Part shown: piece after piece, positions 18,306 to 26,372 of the stretch
Numbering within the stretch: the first letter of the stretch is position 1
Layout of the letters: each line of letters starts with the position of its first letter
Origin: Phreatobacter sp.
GTDB taxonomy: Bacteria; Pseudomonadota; Alphaproteobacteria; Rhizobiales; Phreatobacteraceae
NCBI GenBank assembly: GCA_019749835.1
Contig: JAIEPJ010000138.1
Location: forward strand, 1 to 41,892
DNA length: 41,892 bases
Direction: 5' to 3'
Notes under the pieces: generated by a model
Database searches by the model: none
What the model was told of the DNA's origin: nothing
The model's input: the letters and a program-made list of their open reading frames with translations, nothing else
Translations under genes and position numbers: made by a program

Positions 18306-19991
18306 ATGGCGAGACGAAACAACGCGGGAACGGCCGAGGAGCTGGTCTTCTGCCCGCTCGGCGGCGTCGGCGAGATCGGGATGAATTTCTCGCTCTACGG
18401 CCTCGGCTCGCCGGCGAAGAAGGACTGGCTGGCGGTGGATTGCGGCGTTGCCTTCGCCGGCCCCGACCTGCCGGGCATCGATCTCGTGATGCCGGATCCG
18501 CGCTTCCTCGGCGACGAGAAGAAGCGGCTCAGGGCACTGGTCATCACCCATGCCCATGAGGACCATATCGGCGCTGTGGCGGACCTGTGGCCGCGCCTCG
18601 GCTGCCCGGTCTATCTCACCCCCTTCGCGGCGGCCATGCTGGAAGCCAAGCGCCTGGGCGAGCATGGCGCGCCGAAGATTCCGATCCACATCATCCAGCC
18701 GGGCCAGGTCATCACCGTCGGACCCTTCTCCTTCGAAATGATCGCGGTGGCGCACTCGATCCCGGAATCGACCTCGCTGGCGATCCGTACGCCGCTTGGC
18801 CTCGTCATCCATACCAGCGACTGGAAGATCGACCCGACGCCGGTCCTCGGCACCGTGACCGACGAGGCGCGGTTCCGGGCGCTTGGCGACGAGGGCGTGC
18901 TCGCCATGATCGGCGATTCCACCAATGCCATCCGCGAGGGCAGCTCGCCCTCCGAGCGCGAGGTGGCCAATGAGCTGGAAAAGATCATCCGCGCGTCGAA
19001 GGGCAGGGTGGCGGTGACCACCTTCGCCTCCAATGCCGGCCGTATCCGCTCGGTGGCGGAGGCGGCGATGCGCTGCGACCGGCAGGTTGTGCTGGTGGGC
19101 CGCGCCATGGAGCGCGTCATCGGCATTGCCCGCGAACAGGGCATGCTCGACGGAATCCCGCCCTTTGTCGGCGCCGAATCCTACGGCTACCTGCCGCGCG
19201 ACAAGGTCGTTGCGGTGCTGACGGGCAGCCAGGGCGAGCCGCGGGCGGCGCTCGCCCGCATCGCCAATGACGACCATCCCGAGGTGACGCTGACCCCCGG
19301 AGACACGGTGGTCTTCTCCTCGCGCACCATTCCCGGCAACGAGAAGGCGGTGGGCAACATCATCAACAATCTCGTCAAGCAGGGGGTGAAGATCATCACC
19401 GACCGCGACGGGCTTGTTCACGTCTCCGGCCATCCGCGGCGCGGCGAGATGGAGCAGATGTATAACTGGGTGCGGCCGAAGATCGCCATTCCCGTCCATG
19501 GCGAGGCCTATCACATGGCCGAACATGCGGCGCTGGCCCGGCGCATGGGCGTCAAGGACGTCATCCTCGCCAATGACGGCGACGTCATCCGCCTCGCGCC
19601 CGGCGAGCCGGACGTGGTCGATACCGTGCCGGCGCAGCGGCTGCTGAAGGACGGGTCGCTGCTGATCGAGGAGGCGGCTCGCGTCGTCCCCGATCGCCGG
19701 CGGCTGTCCTTCGCCGGCATCGTCTCGGTCGCCATCGCGCTCGACGACCGCGGCCAGATCGTCGGCGACATCCAGATGGACATGGCCGGCGTGCCGGAGC
19801 AGGACGCCATGGGCGAGGATCTCGCCGATCTGGTCGAGGAGACGGTCATCGACTGCGTCGAAGGATTGCCCAAGGCCCGCCGGCGCGATCCCGATGCGGT
19901 GGCCGAGAGCGTCACCCGCGCCATCCGCGGCACGCTCAACGGCAAGTGGGGCAAAAAGCCCATGTGCCACGTGCTCGTGGTGACGGTATAA
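18306..19991 (+). CDS. rnj: Ribonuclease J
   Basis: RNase J is a metallo-beta-lactamase-fold nuclease with 5'-3' exonuclease and endonuclease activity in RNA processing and decay; many alphaproteobacteria have it besides or in place of parts of the RNase E system. The 561-residue protein has the zinc motif HAHEDH (82-87), the second metal-binding region (VAHSIPESTSLAI and HTSDWKID), the beta-CASP domain (about 210-360, with GDSTNA before it) and SGHPRRGEMEQMYNWVRPKIAIPVHGEAYH near 370-400. A C-terminal domain follows. The ATG is 3 bases after birA, so the two are probably co-translated. Confidence 0.95.
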   Translation: MARRNNAGTAEELVFCPLGGVGEIGMNFSLYGLGSPAKKDWLAVDCGVAFAGPDLPGIDLVMPDPRFLGDEKKRLRALVITHAHEDHIGAVADLWPRLGCPVYLTPFAAAMLEAKRLGEHGAPKIPIHIIQPGQVITVGPFSFEMIAVAHSIPESTSLAIRTPLGLVIHTSDWKIDPTPVLGTVTDEARFRALGDEGVLAMIGDSTNAIREGSSPSEREVANELEKIIRASKGRVAVTTFASNAGRIRSVAEAAMRCDRQVVLVGRAMERVIGIAREQGMLDGIPPFVGAESYGYLPRDKVVAVLTGSQGEPRAALARIANDDHPEVTLTPGDTVVFSSRTIPGNEKAVGNIINNLVKQGVKIITDRDGLVHVSGHPRRGEMEQMYNWVRPKIAIPVHGEAYHMAEHAALARRMGVKDVILANDGDVIRLAPGEPDVVDTVPAQRLLKDGSLLIEEAARVVPDRRRLSFAGIVSVAIALDDRGQIVGDIQMDMAGVPEQDAMGEDLADLVEETVIDCVEGLPKARRRDPDAVAESVTRAIRGTLNGKWGKKPMCHVLVVTV

Positions 19992-20047
19992 GGCAGGTGG
20001 AAGAGGGCGGTCGCACGCCCGACCCCCGACGGCCCAGGAGCCCCTCC

Positions 20048-20452
20048 ATGATCGGACGCCTCAACCACGTCGCCATCGCCGTGCGGGACATCGCCAAGGC
20101 GAGCGCGCTGTACCGCGACACGCTCGGGGCCAAGGTGACGGCGCCGGTCGCCCAGCCGGCGCACGGCGTAACCGTGGTTTTCGTCGAACTGCCGAACACC
20201 AAGATCGAGTTTCTCGAGCCGCTGGGGGCCGACAGCCCGATCGCCCGGTTCCTCGACAAGAACCCCGATGGCGGCATCCATCATGTCTGCTACGAGGTCG
20301 ACGACATCATCGCCGCCCGCGATCATCTGAAGGCCCAGGGCGCACGTATTCTCGGTGATGGCGAGCCGAAGATCGGCGCCCATGACAAGCCGGTCCTGTT
20401 CCTTCACCCGAAGGACTTCAACGGGACGCTGGTGGAGCTCGAACAGGCATGA
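20048..20452 (+). CDS. mce: Methylmalonyl-CoA epimerase
   Basis: The enzyme interconverts the (R) and (S) forms of methylmalonyl-CoA on the route from propionyl-CoA to succinyl-CoA. The 134-residue protein is a two-module VOC/glyoxalase-fold protein of normal length. Candidate metal ligands are H7 (RLNHVAIAV), H78 or H79 (GGIHHVCYEV) and E130 (GTLVELEQ). The ATG at 20048 was chosen over an upstream in-frame start overlapping the RNase J end, because family homology starts at MIGRLNHVAI. It overlaps the next gene by 4 bases (ATGA). Confidence 0.93.
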   Translation: MIGRLNHVAIAVRDIAKASALYRDTLGAKVTAPVAQPAHGVTVVFVELPNTKIEFLEPLGADSPIARFLDKNPDGGIHHVCYEVDDIIAARDHLKAQGARILGDGEPKIGAHDKPVLFLHPKDFNGTLVELEQA

Positions 20453-20721
20453 GTATCGCGGCAGCCTTCGCCATTTATTTCATCATCTGGTGGCTGGTGC
20501 TGTTCGTCGTGCTGCCCTTCGGTGTGCGGTCGCAGATCGAAGCGGGGCGCGTCGTGCCGGGCAGCGACCCCGGCGCGCCGCAGCGCACGGTGATGCGCGA
20601 CAAGCTGATCGCGACGACGATTGTCGCCGCCGTGGTGTTCACACTCTACTATCTGAACTTCATCTATGGCTTCGTGACCCTCGACGACATTCCCTTCCTG
20701 CCCCGCGCCGTCGTCGGCTGA
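20449..20721 (+). CDS. DUF1467 family membrane protein
   Basis: The 90-residue protein has two membrane helices (about 3-23 and 55-75) with a short loop containing GVRSQIEAGRVVPGSDPGAP, which matches the DUF1467 family found across alphaproteobacteria. Members are nearly always next to mce and proS, as here, but the function is unknown. The ATG overlaps the mce stop (ATGA), so it is the coupled last gene of the nuo-birA-rnj-mce cluster. The protein ends just before a 514-base spacer. Confidence 0.88.
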   Translation: MSIAAAFAIYFIIWWLVLFVVLPFGVRSQIEAGRVVPGSDPGAPQRTVMRDKLIATTIVAAVVFTLYYLNFIYGFVTLDDIPFLPRAVVG

Positions 20722-21030
20722 AGCGCGTCAACGCCCTGTATGCTGCAGCGCAGCGCAAGGCTTTGTAGGTATTCTTACGGATCGTTTCCTCTGCACTTTT
20801 TTTCGCCAGCGGCTGCCCACGTTGGTGACAAAGCTTTTTATGTCGTCTAGCCTTTCCTTGCTGCAAGAAAGAGGCCCCTGCGCGCGATCGCGGAAAGGCT
20901 TCATGGCTCAGGTCTTGGGAGGAAGACCCCCTGTGATGCAGGTTCGGAAGGACCGTCGTCATGGGATATAAAAAGGAGACGGCAGGCGCGATACTCCGCG
21001 ACGTCGATCTTCACTGGCATGACCTAGAGG

Positions 21031-21062
21031 AGGCGGGATCCATGATCCCGCCTTTCCTTTTT
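21031..21062 (+). terminator. Intrinsic terminator upstream of proS
   Basis: AGGCGGGATC (21031-21040) and GATCCCGCCT (21044-21053) form a perfect 10-base stem with a CAT loop. The T-rich tract TTTCCTTTTT (21053-21062) follows. It would end transcripts from the nuo-birA-rnj-mce-DUF1467 cluster or from a small RNA starting in the spacer, and it lies within any leader that reads into proS. Confidence 0.8.
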
Positions 21063-21107
21063 GGGCGGGGCCCCTGGCGGCGACCAGGCCACCGGACGGG
21101 AGCTGCT

Positions 21108-21144
21108 GGCCGGCCGAAGAGGGCAAGACCCTCCTCAGCCGGCC
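21108..21144 (+). other. Second hairpin in the proS leader
   Basis: GGCCGGC (21108-21114) pairs with GCCGGCC (21138-21144). Inside it GAGGG (21119-21123) pairs with CCCTC (21129-21133) around the loop CAAGA. TTTCATCTT follows, which is too broken for a good terminator. It may be a structural partner of the upstream terminator hairpin. Confidence 0.4.
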
Positions 21145-21235
21145 TTTCATCTTGCTTCCGCCGGCAAAAGAGGGTCAATTCCGCCTCCCGCGCCCTGTTC
21201 GCGGCCGCCACCGCCATGCCTTGCCGAGGTCTTCC

Positions 21236-22561
21236 ATGCGTCTGTCCCGCTATTTCCTGCCGATCCTGCGCGAGACGCCGAAGGAAGCCGAGATCGTTTC
21301 CCACCGCCTGATGCTGCGCGCCGGCATGGTCCGCCAGGAGAGCGCCGGCATCTATGCCTGGCTGCCGCTCGGCCTGAGGGTGCTGAACAAGGTGCAGGCC
21401 ATCGTCCGCGAGGAGCAGGACCGTTCCGGTGCCGTCGAGCTCCTGATGCCGACCATCCAGTCCGCCGACCTGTGGCGCGAGAGCGGGCGCTACGACGCCT
21501 ATGGCAAGGAGATGCTGCGCATCCGCGACCGGCACGACCGAGAGATGCTGTTCGGGCCGACCAACGAGGAAATGATCACCGAGATCTTCCGCGCCTATGT
21601 GAAGAGCTACAAGGACCTGCCGCTGAACCTCTACCACCTGCAGTGGAAGTTCCGCGACGAGGTGCGCCCGCGCTTCGGCACCATGCGCTCGCGCGAATTC
21701 CTGATGAAGGACGCCTATTCCTTCGATCTCGACAAGGACGCCGCGGTCCATGCCTACAACAAGATGTTCGTCGCCTATCTCAGGACCTTCGAGCGCTTCG
21801 GCCTGAAGTCGATCCCGATGCGTGCCGATACCGGCCCGATCGGCGGGGACCTCTCCCACGAGTTCATCATTCTCGCCGACACCGGCGAGAGCCAGGTCTA
21901 TTGCCACAAGGACTATCTCGACTTCGCCGTGCCGCCGGCGGACACAGACTTCGACGATGTGGCGGGCGTGAAGGCGACGGTGGCGAAATGGACCTCGCTC
22001 TATGCCGCCACCGACGAGATGCATGACGCTGCCGCCTATGACGCCATTCCCGAGGCCTCGCGTGTCTCGGCCCGCGGCATCGAGGTCGGTCACATCTTCT
22101 ATTTCGGCACCAAATATTCCGATCCGATGGGCGCCACCGTCCAGGGACCGGACGGCAAGCCGGTGCCGGTGCACATGGGCTCCTATGGCATCGGCCCGAC
22201 GCGCGTCGTCGCCGCCATCATCGAGGCCTGCCATGACGAGGCCGGGATCAAATGGCCGGCGGCGGTGGCTCCCTTCACCGTGGCGGTGATGAATCTGAAA
22301 CAGGGCGACAGCGCCTGCGACGCCGCCTGCGAAGAACTCTATCGTACCCTGACGGCCAAGGGTGTCGACGTGCTCTATGACGACCGCGAGGACCGTCCAG
22401 GCGCAAAGTTCGCCACCGCCGACCTGATCGGTATTCCCTATCAGGTGATGATCGGGCCGCGCGGCCTCGCCGAGGGCAAGGTGGAGATGAAGCTGCGTGC
22501 CACCGGCGATCGCGAGATGCTGACGGCGGCCGACGTGGTCGCGCGCGTCACCTGTGGCTGA
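21236..22561 (+). CDS. proS: Prolyl-tRNA synthetase (short alphaproteobacterial type)
   Basis: The class II enzyme charges tRNA-Pro with proline in the cytoplasm. The 441-residue protein has motif 1 (around [18 protein letters not shown]), motif 2 ([17 protein letters not shown], about 137-153) and motif 3 ([17 protein letters not shown]), then a C-terminal anticodon-binding domain (about 345-441). The large editing domain that E. coli ProRS carries between motifs 2 and 3 is missing, which accounts for the short length; this is usual in alphaproteobacteria, where a free-standing editing protein is thought to compensate. The ATG at 21236 matches the family start ([10 protein letters not shown]). 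The stop overlaps the next gene by 8 bases. Confidence 0.97.
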   Translation: MRLSRYFLPILRETPKEAEIVSHRLMLRAGMVRQESAGIYAWLPLGLRVLNKVQAIVREEQDRSGAVELLMPTIQSADLWRESGRYDAYGKEMLRIRDRHDREMLFGPTNEEMITEIFRAYVKSYKDLPLNLYHLQWKFRDEVRPRFGTMRSREFLMKDAYSFDLDKDAAVHAYNKMFVAYLRTFERFGLKSIPMRADTGPIGGDLSHEFIILADTGESQVYCHKDYLDFAVPPADTDFDDVAGVKATVAKWTSLYAATDEMHDAAAYDAIPEASRVSARGIEVGHIFYFGTKYSDPMGATVQGPDGKPVPVHMGSYGIGPTRVVAAIIEACHDEAGIKWPAAVAPFTVAVMNLKQGDSACDAACEELYRTLTAKGVDVLYDDREDRPGAKFATADLIGIPYQVMIGPRGLAEGKVEMKLRATGDREMLTAADVVARVTCG

Positions 22562-22997
22562 GGGCCAGACGCCGGAGCGGATCGAGATCCGCGCCGTCGG
22601 GCCGGCCGACCGCGCGCTGTTCAAGCGCGTCGCGCCGGAGGTCTTCGACGGCGCGGTGATGCCCGAGCGGCTCGCGTCCTATCTCACCGCCGCCGACCAT
22701 CTCATGGTGCTGGCGCTGCGCGACGGCGAGGTGGTCGGGCAGGTGGCGGCGGTGATCCACCGTCATCCCGACATGCCCGATGAGCTCTATGTCGATAATC
22801 TCGGCGTGACGCCGGCGCTGCAGCGCCAGGGCATCGGGCGACGTCTGATGGACGCGGTCTTCGCGCTGGGCCGGGCCCGCGGCTGCGAGGAGGCCTGGGT
22901 CGCCACCGAAGTCGACAACCGACCGGCGCGAGCACTCTACACGCGCCTCGGACCGGTCGAGGACGAGCCGGTCGCTTTTTATCTCTACGAGCTCTGA
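22554..22997 (+). CDS. GNAT family N-acetyltransferase, AAC(3)-I-like
   Basis: The 147-residue protein is a single GNAT domain that transfers an acetyl group from acetyl-CoA. The acetyl-CoA-binding motif A is [20 protein letters not shown] (about 81-100). [13 protein letters not shown] (about 121-133) is motif B. The order and the wording of these motifs resemble the AAC(3)-I aminoglycoside acetyltransferase branch, but the true substrate cannot be told from sequence; many such chromosomal proteins act on other amines. The GTG start at 22554 overlaps the proS end by 8 bases, so the two genes are co-translated. In many Rhizobiales lolC and lolD follow proS instead. Confidence 0.82.
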   Translation: MAEGQTPERIEIRAVGPADRALFKRVAPEVFDGAVMPERLASYLTAADHLMVLALRDGEVVGQVAAVIHRHPDMPDELYVDNLGVTPALQRQGIGRRLMDAVFALGRARGCEEAWVATEVDNRPARALYTRLGPVEDEPVAFYLYEL

Positions 22998-23125
22998 GAG
23001 CCGCAGCGCCGCCCAGCGGGGCCTGCCTTGTCCGCGAGGGCCCAGCGCCTATCTCGTCGGGGCAGGGACGCTCTCGCCATGGTGATCAGGCGACGGTGAC
23101 GGCCCCGCATCAGGGGAGGCTCGTC

Positions 23126-23446
23126 ATGGCCTGGATCTATCTCGTCTTCGCCGGCCTGTTCGAAATCGGCTGGGCCGTCGGCCTCAAGTTCACTGCCGGT
23201 TTCACCCGACCGGTCCCGACCGTCCTGACCATCGCCAGCATGGCGGTGAGCCTGACGCTGCTCGGTCTCGCCCTCAAGACCCTGCCGCTCGGCACCGCCT
23301 ATGCGATCTGGACCGGCATCGGCACCGTGGGGACGGTGGTGCTCGGCATCGCCCTGTTCGGCGAGAGCACCCACGCGCTCCGCCTCGCCTGTATCGGGCT
23401 GATCGTTGTCGGCATTGTCGGCCTCAAAGTGGTCTCGCCGGAATAA
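23126..23446 (+). CDS. sugE: SMR family transporter, SugE/Gdx type
   Basis: Small multidrug resistance proteins are four-helix dual-topology dimers that exchange protons for cations; the SugE/Gdx branch exports guanidinium. The 106-residue protein has the essential glutamate E13 in AGLFEIGWAVGLK, whose surrounding sequence fits SugE/Gdx rather than EmrE. WTGIGTVGTVVLGI in helix 3 is also typical. The ATG at 23126 with GGGGAGG about 8 bases upstream is preferred over a start 30 bases earlier. No guanidine riboswitch pattern was found upstream. It is followed by a 168-base spacer before a convergent gene. Confidence 0.9.
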   Translation: MAWIYLVFAGLFEIGWAVGLKFTAGFTRPVPTVLTIASMAVSLTLLGLALKTLPLGTAYAIWTGIGTVGTVVLGIALFGESTHALRLACIGLIVVGIVGLKVVSPE

Positions 23447-23614
23447 CGAGTCGGATGAATCGCTTGCGATGGGATGCTGCGAGATCGATTCCGGGCGTTG
23501 AGACGCTGATTCAGCTGGCGGGCGCGCCGAGAAATCGAGTCCGGAAACGGCGCCAAGTGATTGCGGATGGAATCGTTTCCCTCCGCGCGTGACGGCAGGG
23601 CCCGTTGCCGCGCC

Positions 23615-24718
23615 TCATGCCAAGGTGAAGGCCTCGTGGATGGCGCTCTTGACGCCTCCGCCCATCTGCGGGCCGCCGCCAGCGACGTAGATGGCGTCGC
23701 CGATCGCCACCGCGCCCATGCCGTGGCGTGGGGTCAGCATCGGCGCATAGGCTTCCCAGCGGTCGGCGACGGGATCATAGGCTTCGTTCTGTCCGTAGAC
23801 GCGGTTCCAGCCTTCGCCGCCCATGCAGAAGATCTTGCCCCGGAAGAGCACGGCGCCGTGGCCCGAGCGGGGCGTCGGCATGTGATTGCGAGCGACCCAC
23901 TTGTCCTCCTTCGGGTCATAGACGTGGTGGAGGACGGAATTGGTGTGGAAGCTGTCGACCCGCCCGCCGATCAGGTGAATGCGGCCATCGACCGCGACGA
24001 TGCCGACATGGTCGCGGCCGAGCGGCATCGGGGCGAGGCGCGTCCAGCGGTCGTCTTTGGGATCGTAGACCAGGTGCCAGTCGATCGACTTGCGGTTGGC
24101 GAAGGTGTTGCCGATGGCGCCGCCAATGGCATGGATGCGCTCGCCGACATTGATGCAGGCGATGGCGCCGCAGGCCTCGGGGAGGGGCCGGATGGCGGCC
24201 CAGCGGTCGCCGTCGGCGCCCCAGACGAAGCAATCGGCATGGGGTGTGCGGTTCTGCTCGATAAAGCCGCCGATGGCGTAGAGTTTCGTCCCGGAGACCG
24301 CGACACCGACATGGTTGGCGCCGCGCGGGACCTCGGCGGCGGCGATCCAGGTGTCGGCGACGGGGTCATAGACATGGTGATAGGGGCGGTCGACGCGCTG
24401 CTCGGCATAGCCGCCGACGAGGTGCATGCGCCCCTCGCGGCCGACCGCCCAGGCCATCTCGGTGCGCGGCACGGGAAGCGGCGCCCGTGCCCGCCAGCGC
24501 CCGGGATTGGCGGCCATCGCCACCGGGCTCGTCACATAGGCCTGGGAATGGTGGATGTCGGGGATGTCGACGCGGCCCGGCGCGTTGAGCCGTTCGAACT
24601 GGCCCTCGCGGTGGGGATGGTGCGGTCCGTGACCGGCATGGGGGTTCTGCGCCAGGGCGGCGCCGGAGACGACGGCGAGGCCGCCGGACAGCATGAGGCG
24701 ACGGGAAGGGGTGTTCAT
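23615..24718 (-). CDS. Exported Kelch-repeat beta-propeller protein
   Basis: The 367-residue protein starts MNTPSRRLMLSGGLAVVSGAALA, a signal peptide whose SRRLML resembles a twin-arginine (Tat) motif, so it is probably exported folded. A His-rich segment follows (HAGHGPHHPH). From about residue 75 to the end there are six or so Kelch units of the form (V/I)GG...YDP..D.W....MP.PR.., for example VYDPKDDRWTRLAPMPLGRD. Kelch propellers usually bind proteins or carbohydrates; some are enzymes. No catalytic motif is clear. The ATG at 24718 was chosen because an upstream alternative would place the signal peptide inside the protein. Confidence 0.85.
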   Translation of the reverse strand: MNTPSRRLMLSGGLAVVSGAALAQNPHAGHGPHHPHREGQFERLNAPGRVDIPDIHHSQAYVTSPVAMAANPGRWRARAPLPVPRTEMAWAVGREGRMHLVGGYAEQRVDRPYHHVYDPVADTWIAAAEVPRGANHVGVAVSGTKLYAIGGFIEQNRTPHADCFVWGADGDRWAAIRPLPEACGAIACINVGERIHAIGGAIGNTFANRKSIDWHLVYDPKDDRWTRLAPMPLGRDHVGIVAVDGRIHLIGGRVDSFHTNSVLHHVYDPKEDKWVARNHMPTPRSGHGAVLFRGKIFCMGGEGWNRVYGQNEAYDPVADRWEAYAPMLTPRHGMGAVAIGDAIYVAGGGPQMGGGVKSAIHEAFTLA

Positions 24719-24782
24719 CGCGATCACCGGGTTGGAGGACCAGAGCGACAAGGCTAGCGCGGGCACCGGCAGGCGCAATCGC

Positions 24783-24803
24783 CGGCGGTGGCCTAGACCG
24801 CCG
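24783..24803. other. Hairpin in the divergent kelch / VWA promoter region
   Basis: CGGCGGT (24783-24789) and ACCGCCG (24797-24803) form a perfect 7-base stem with a 7-base loop, in the 142-base gap between two divergent genes. It could be an operator or just GC-rich background. No clear promoter boxes were seen. Confidence 0.25.
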
Positions 24804-24860
24804 CGGCGGGGCAGCGCGATCGCGGCTTGCATTCGACGCCGCCTTCGCCAAATTCAGCCG

Positions 24861-25613
24861 ATGACGCAGAAGAATCCTCTCGCGCCGGGGCAGACCGGTA
24901 CCACCACTCCCGGCCGCACGGGCGCCGGTGGTGTATCCGTCTCGGGTGCGGCCGATATCTCGGCATTCCTGAAGACGGCCGCCGCCGTCGGCCCGCCGAA
25001 AGTGCCGGGTGAACGCGGGCGGCTCGTCTTCGCCCTCGATGCGACCGCGAGCCGCGAGCCGACCTGGGGCATGGCCCAGGAAATCCAGGGACAGATGTTC
25101 ACGGAGGCCGCGCGGGTCGGCACGCTGGACATCCAGCTCGTCTTCTTCCGCGGCATCGGCGAGTGCCGCTCCTCGGGCTGGGTGGCGGATGCGGCCAGAC
25201 TGAAGGCGCTGATGGCCAAGGTTTCCTGCATCGGCGGCCAGACACAGATCGGCCGGGTCCTCGCCCATGCGGCGGAGGAGGCGGCCGAGCGGCGCATCCA
25301 TGCCGTCGTCTATGTCGGCGACGCCATGGAGGAGAGCCTCGACGATCTCTGCGCCAAGGCGGGCCGGCTCGCCATGGCCAATGTTCCGGTCTTCCTGTTC
25401 CTTGAGGGCGGCGATCCCGTCGCCGAGCGCGCCTATCGCGAGATCGCGCGGCTGACTCGCGGCGCCTTCGCCCGGTTCGACCCGGGGGCGGGCGCGCAGC
25501 TCGCCGAACTGCTGCGGGCGGTGGCCGCCTTCGCCTCCGGCGGAAGACTGGCGCTGGCGGATGCGGCCAAGGGCTCGCGCGGCGCGCAGCTCCTCCTCGG
25601 CCAGATGCGCTAG
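24861..25613 (+). CDS. VWA-like domain protein
   Basis: The 250-residue cytoplasmic protein begins with a flexible Gly/Thr/Pro-rich stretch (1-30). It then has a von Willebrand factor A-like fold: RLVFALDATASREPTWG holds a MIDAS-like metal site with D60, T62 and S64. LDIQLVFFRG and HAVVYVGDAMEE are the following core strands. The SGW and CIGGQTQIGRVLAHAAEEA stretches surround the site's second loop. VWA proteins often act with ATPases or chaperones in assembling complexes. The gene ends 9 bases before a membrane J-domain gene, so the two probably work together. No signal peptide is visible. Confidence 0.8.
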   Translation: MTQKNPLAPGQTGTTTPGRTGAGGVSVSGAADISAFLKTAAAVGPPKVPGERGRLVFALDATASREPTWGMAQEIQGQMFTEAARVGTLDIQLVFFRGIGECRSSGWVADAARLKALMAKVSCIGGQTQIGRVLAHAAEEAAERRIHAVVYVGDAMEESLDDLCAKAGRLAMANVPVFLFLEGGDPVAERAYREIARLTRGAFARFDPGAGAQLAELLRAVAAFASGGRLALADAAKGSRGAQLLLGQMR

Positions 25614-25622
25614 AGCGGACCC

Positions 25623-26342
25623 ATGACCTATTTCATCGCGGGCCTGATCGCGCTCATCGTCTTTTCCGGCCTTCTGAACCAGATCCTGGGAGCCAATCCC
25701 AAATGGCTGTCCAGCACCGTGAAGAAGGTCGGCGGCATCGCCGTCATCGCCTTCGGCATCTTCCTTCTGGCGCGCGGGCGCTGGGAAATGGCGCTGCCCG
25801 CCTTCCTGGCGGGCGCGACCCTGCTCGGCATCGTGCCGGGCCAGGCGGCGCTGTCGGGCTGGGGGCAGGCGGGCAACAAGACGCCGCGGCAGAGCTCGAC
25901 GGTGCGTTCGCGCTTCGTCGAGATGGTCCTGGACATCGATACGGGCGAGATGAGCGGTCGCTTCATCGCGGGATCGCTGGCCGGCCAGACGCTGGAGCAG
26001 ATCCCGCTCCCCCGGCTGATCGAGGCTTTCGCCGAGATCGACGGGGAAAGCGCGCAGCTACTCGAGGCTTATCTTGACCGCCGGGAGCCCGCCTGGCGTG
26101 AAAACGCTCATGGCGATGCGGGTGCGCGGCAGCGCGGCGCGCCGGGCTCGAGCGCGATGACGGAGGAGGAGGCCTACCAGATCCTTGGCCTTCAGCCCGG
26201 GGCGGACGAGCAGGCCATCCGCGGCGCGCATCGCGCGCTGATGAAGAAGCTGCACCCCGACCAGGGCGGGTCGACGTGGCTCGCCTCGCGGGTCAACCAG
26301 GCCAAGGACACCCTCTTGGACCGTCATGGCCGGAACTCCTGA
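25623..26342 (+). CDS. Membrane-anchored J-domain protein, Tim14/Pam18-like
   Basis: The 239-residue protein has N-terminal membrane helices (about 2-23 and 37-55, possibly a third near 57-75), a variable middle, and a J domain at the very C-terminus (about 179-239). The J domain starts TEEEAYQILGLQPGADEQAI, contains the HPD motif at 211-213, and continues DQGGSTWLASRVNQAKDTLL. The HPDxGGS..LA...N.AKD pattern is the signature of mitochondrial Tim14/Pam18, and membrane-bound homologues in alphaproteobacteria (TimB in Caulobacter) have been described. It should stimulate DnaK at the inner membrane. It is adjacent to the VWA-like gene and convergent with the next one. Confidence 0.88.
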   Translation: MTYFIAGLIALIVFSGLLNQILGANPKWLSSTVKKVGGIAVIAFGIFLLARGRWEMALPAFLAGATLLGIVPGQAALSGWGQAGNKTPRQSSTVRSRFVEMVLDIDTGEMSGRFIAGSLAGQTLEQIPLPRLIEAFAEIDGESAQLLEAYLDRREPAWRENAHGDAGARQRGAPGSSAMTEEEAYQILGLQPGADEQAIRGAHRALMKKLHPDQGGSTWLASRVNQAKDTLLDRHGRNS

Positions 26343-26372
26343 AACGCGTGTCATCGGGTTGGGATCGCTGAC

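Larger units (their letters stand above)
20722..21235 (+). other. 514-bp structured spacer between the DUF1467 gene and proS
   Basis: No convincing protein gene is present. A possible promoter lies near 20822-20852 (TTGGTG, then TCTAG-like sequence about 17 bases on). Two small frames have good ribosome sites: 20903-20971 (22 codons, GGAAAGG upstream) and one starting at ATG 20961 with GGAAGGA 8 bases upstream, which runs on past the proS start. A strong terminator follows at 21031-21062, then a second imperfect hairpin at 21108-21144. The arrangement fits a small RNA or an attenuated leader of proS; neither is proven. Confidence 0.4.

Noticed and set aside
20961-21311. 116-codon plus-strand frame as an ordinary protein gene
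   Set aside because: It has a good ribosome site, but it runs through a strong terminator and 76 bases into proS, and the later codons look like out-of-frame GC-rich sequence. It is kept only as part of the leader hypothesis.
22998-23125. Possible guanidine riboswitch upstream of the SugE/Gdx gene
   Set aside because: A GTCCGCGAGGGC stretch weakly recalls part of the ykkC motif, but the other conserved blocks are missing and no pair of ACGR-loop hairpins (guanidine-II type) is present.
23447-23614. tRNA or terminator between the convergent SMR and Kelch genes
   Set aside because: No cloverleaf, TTCGA arm or stem with T-tract could be found in the 168 bases.
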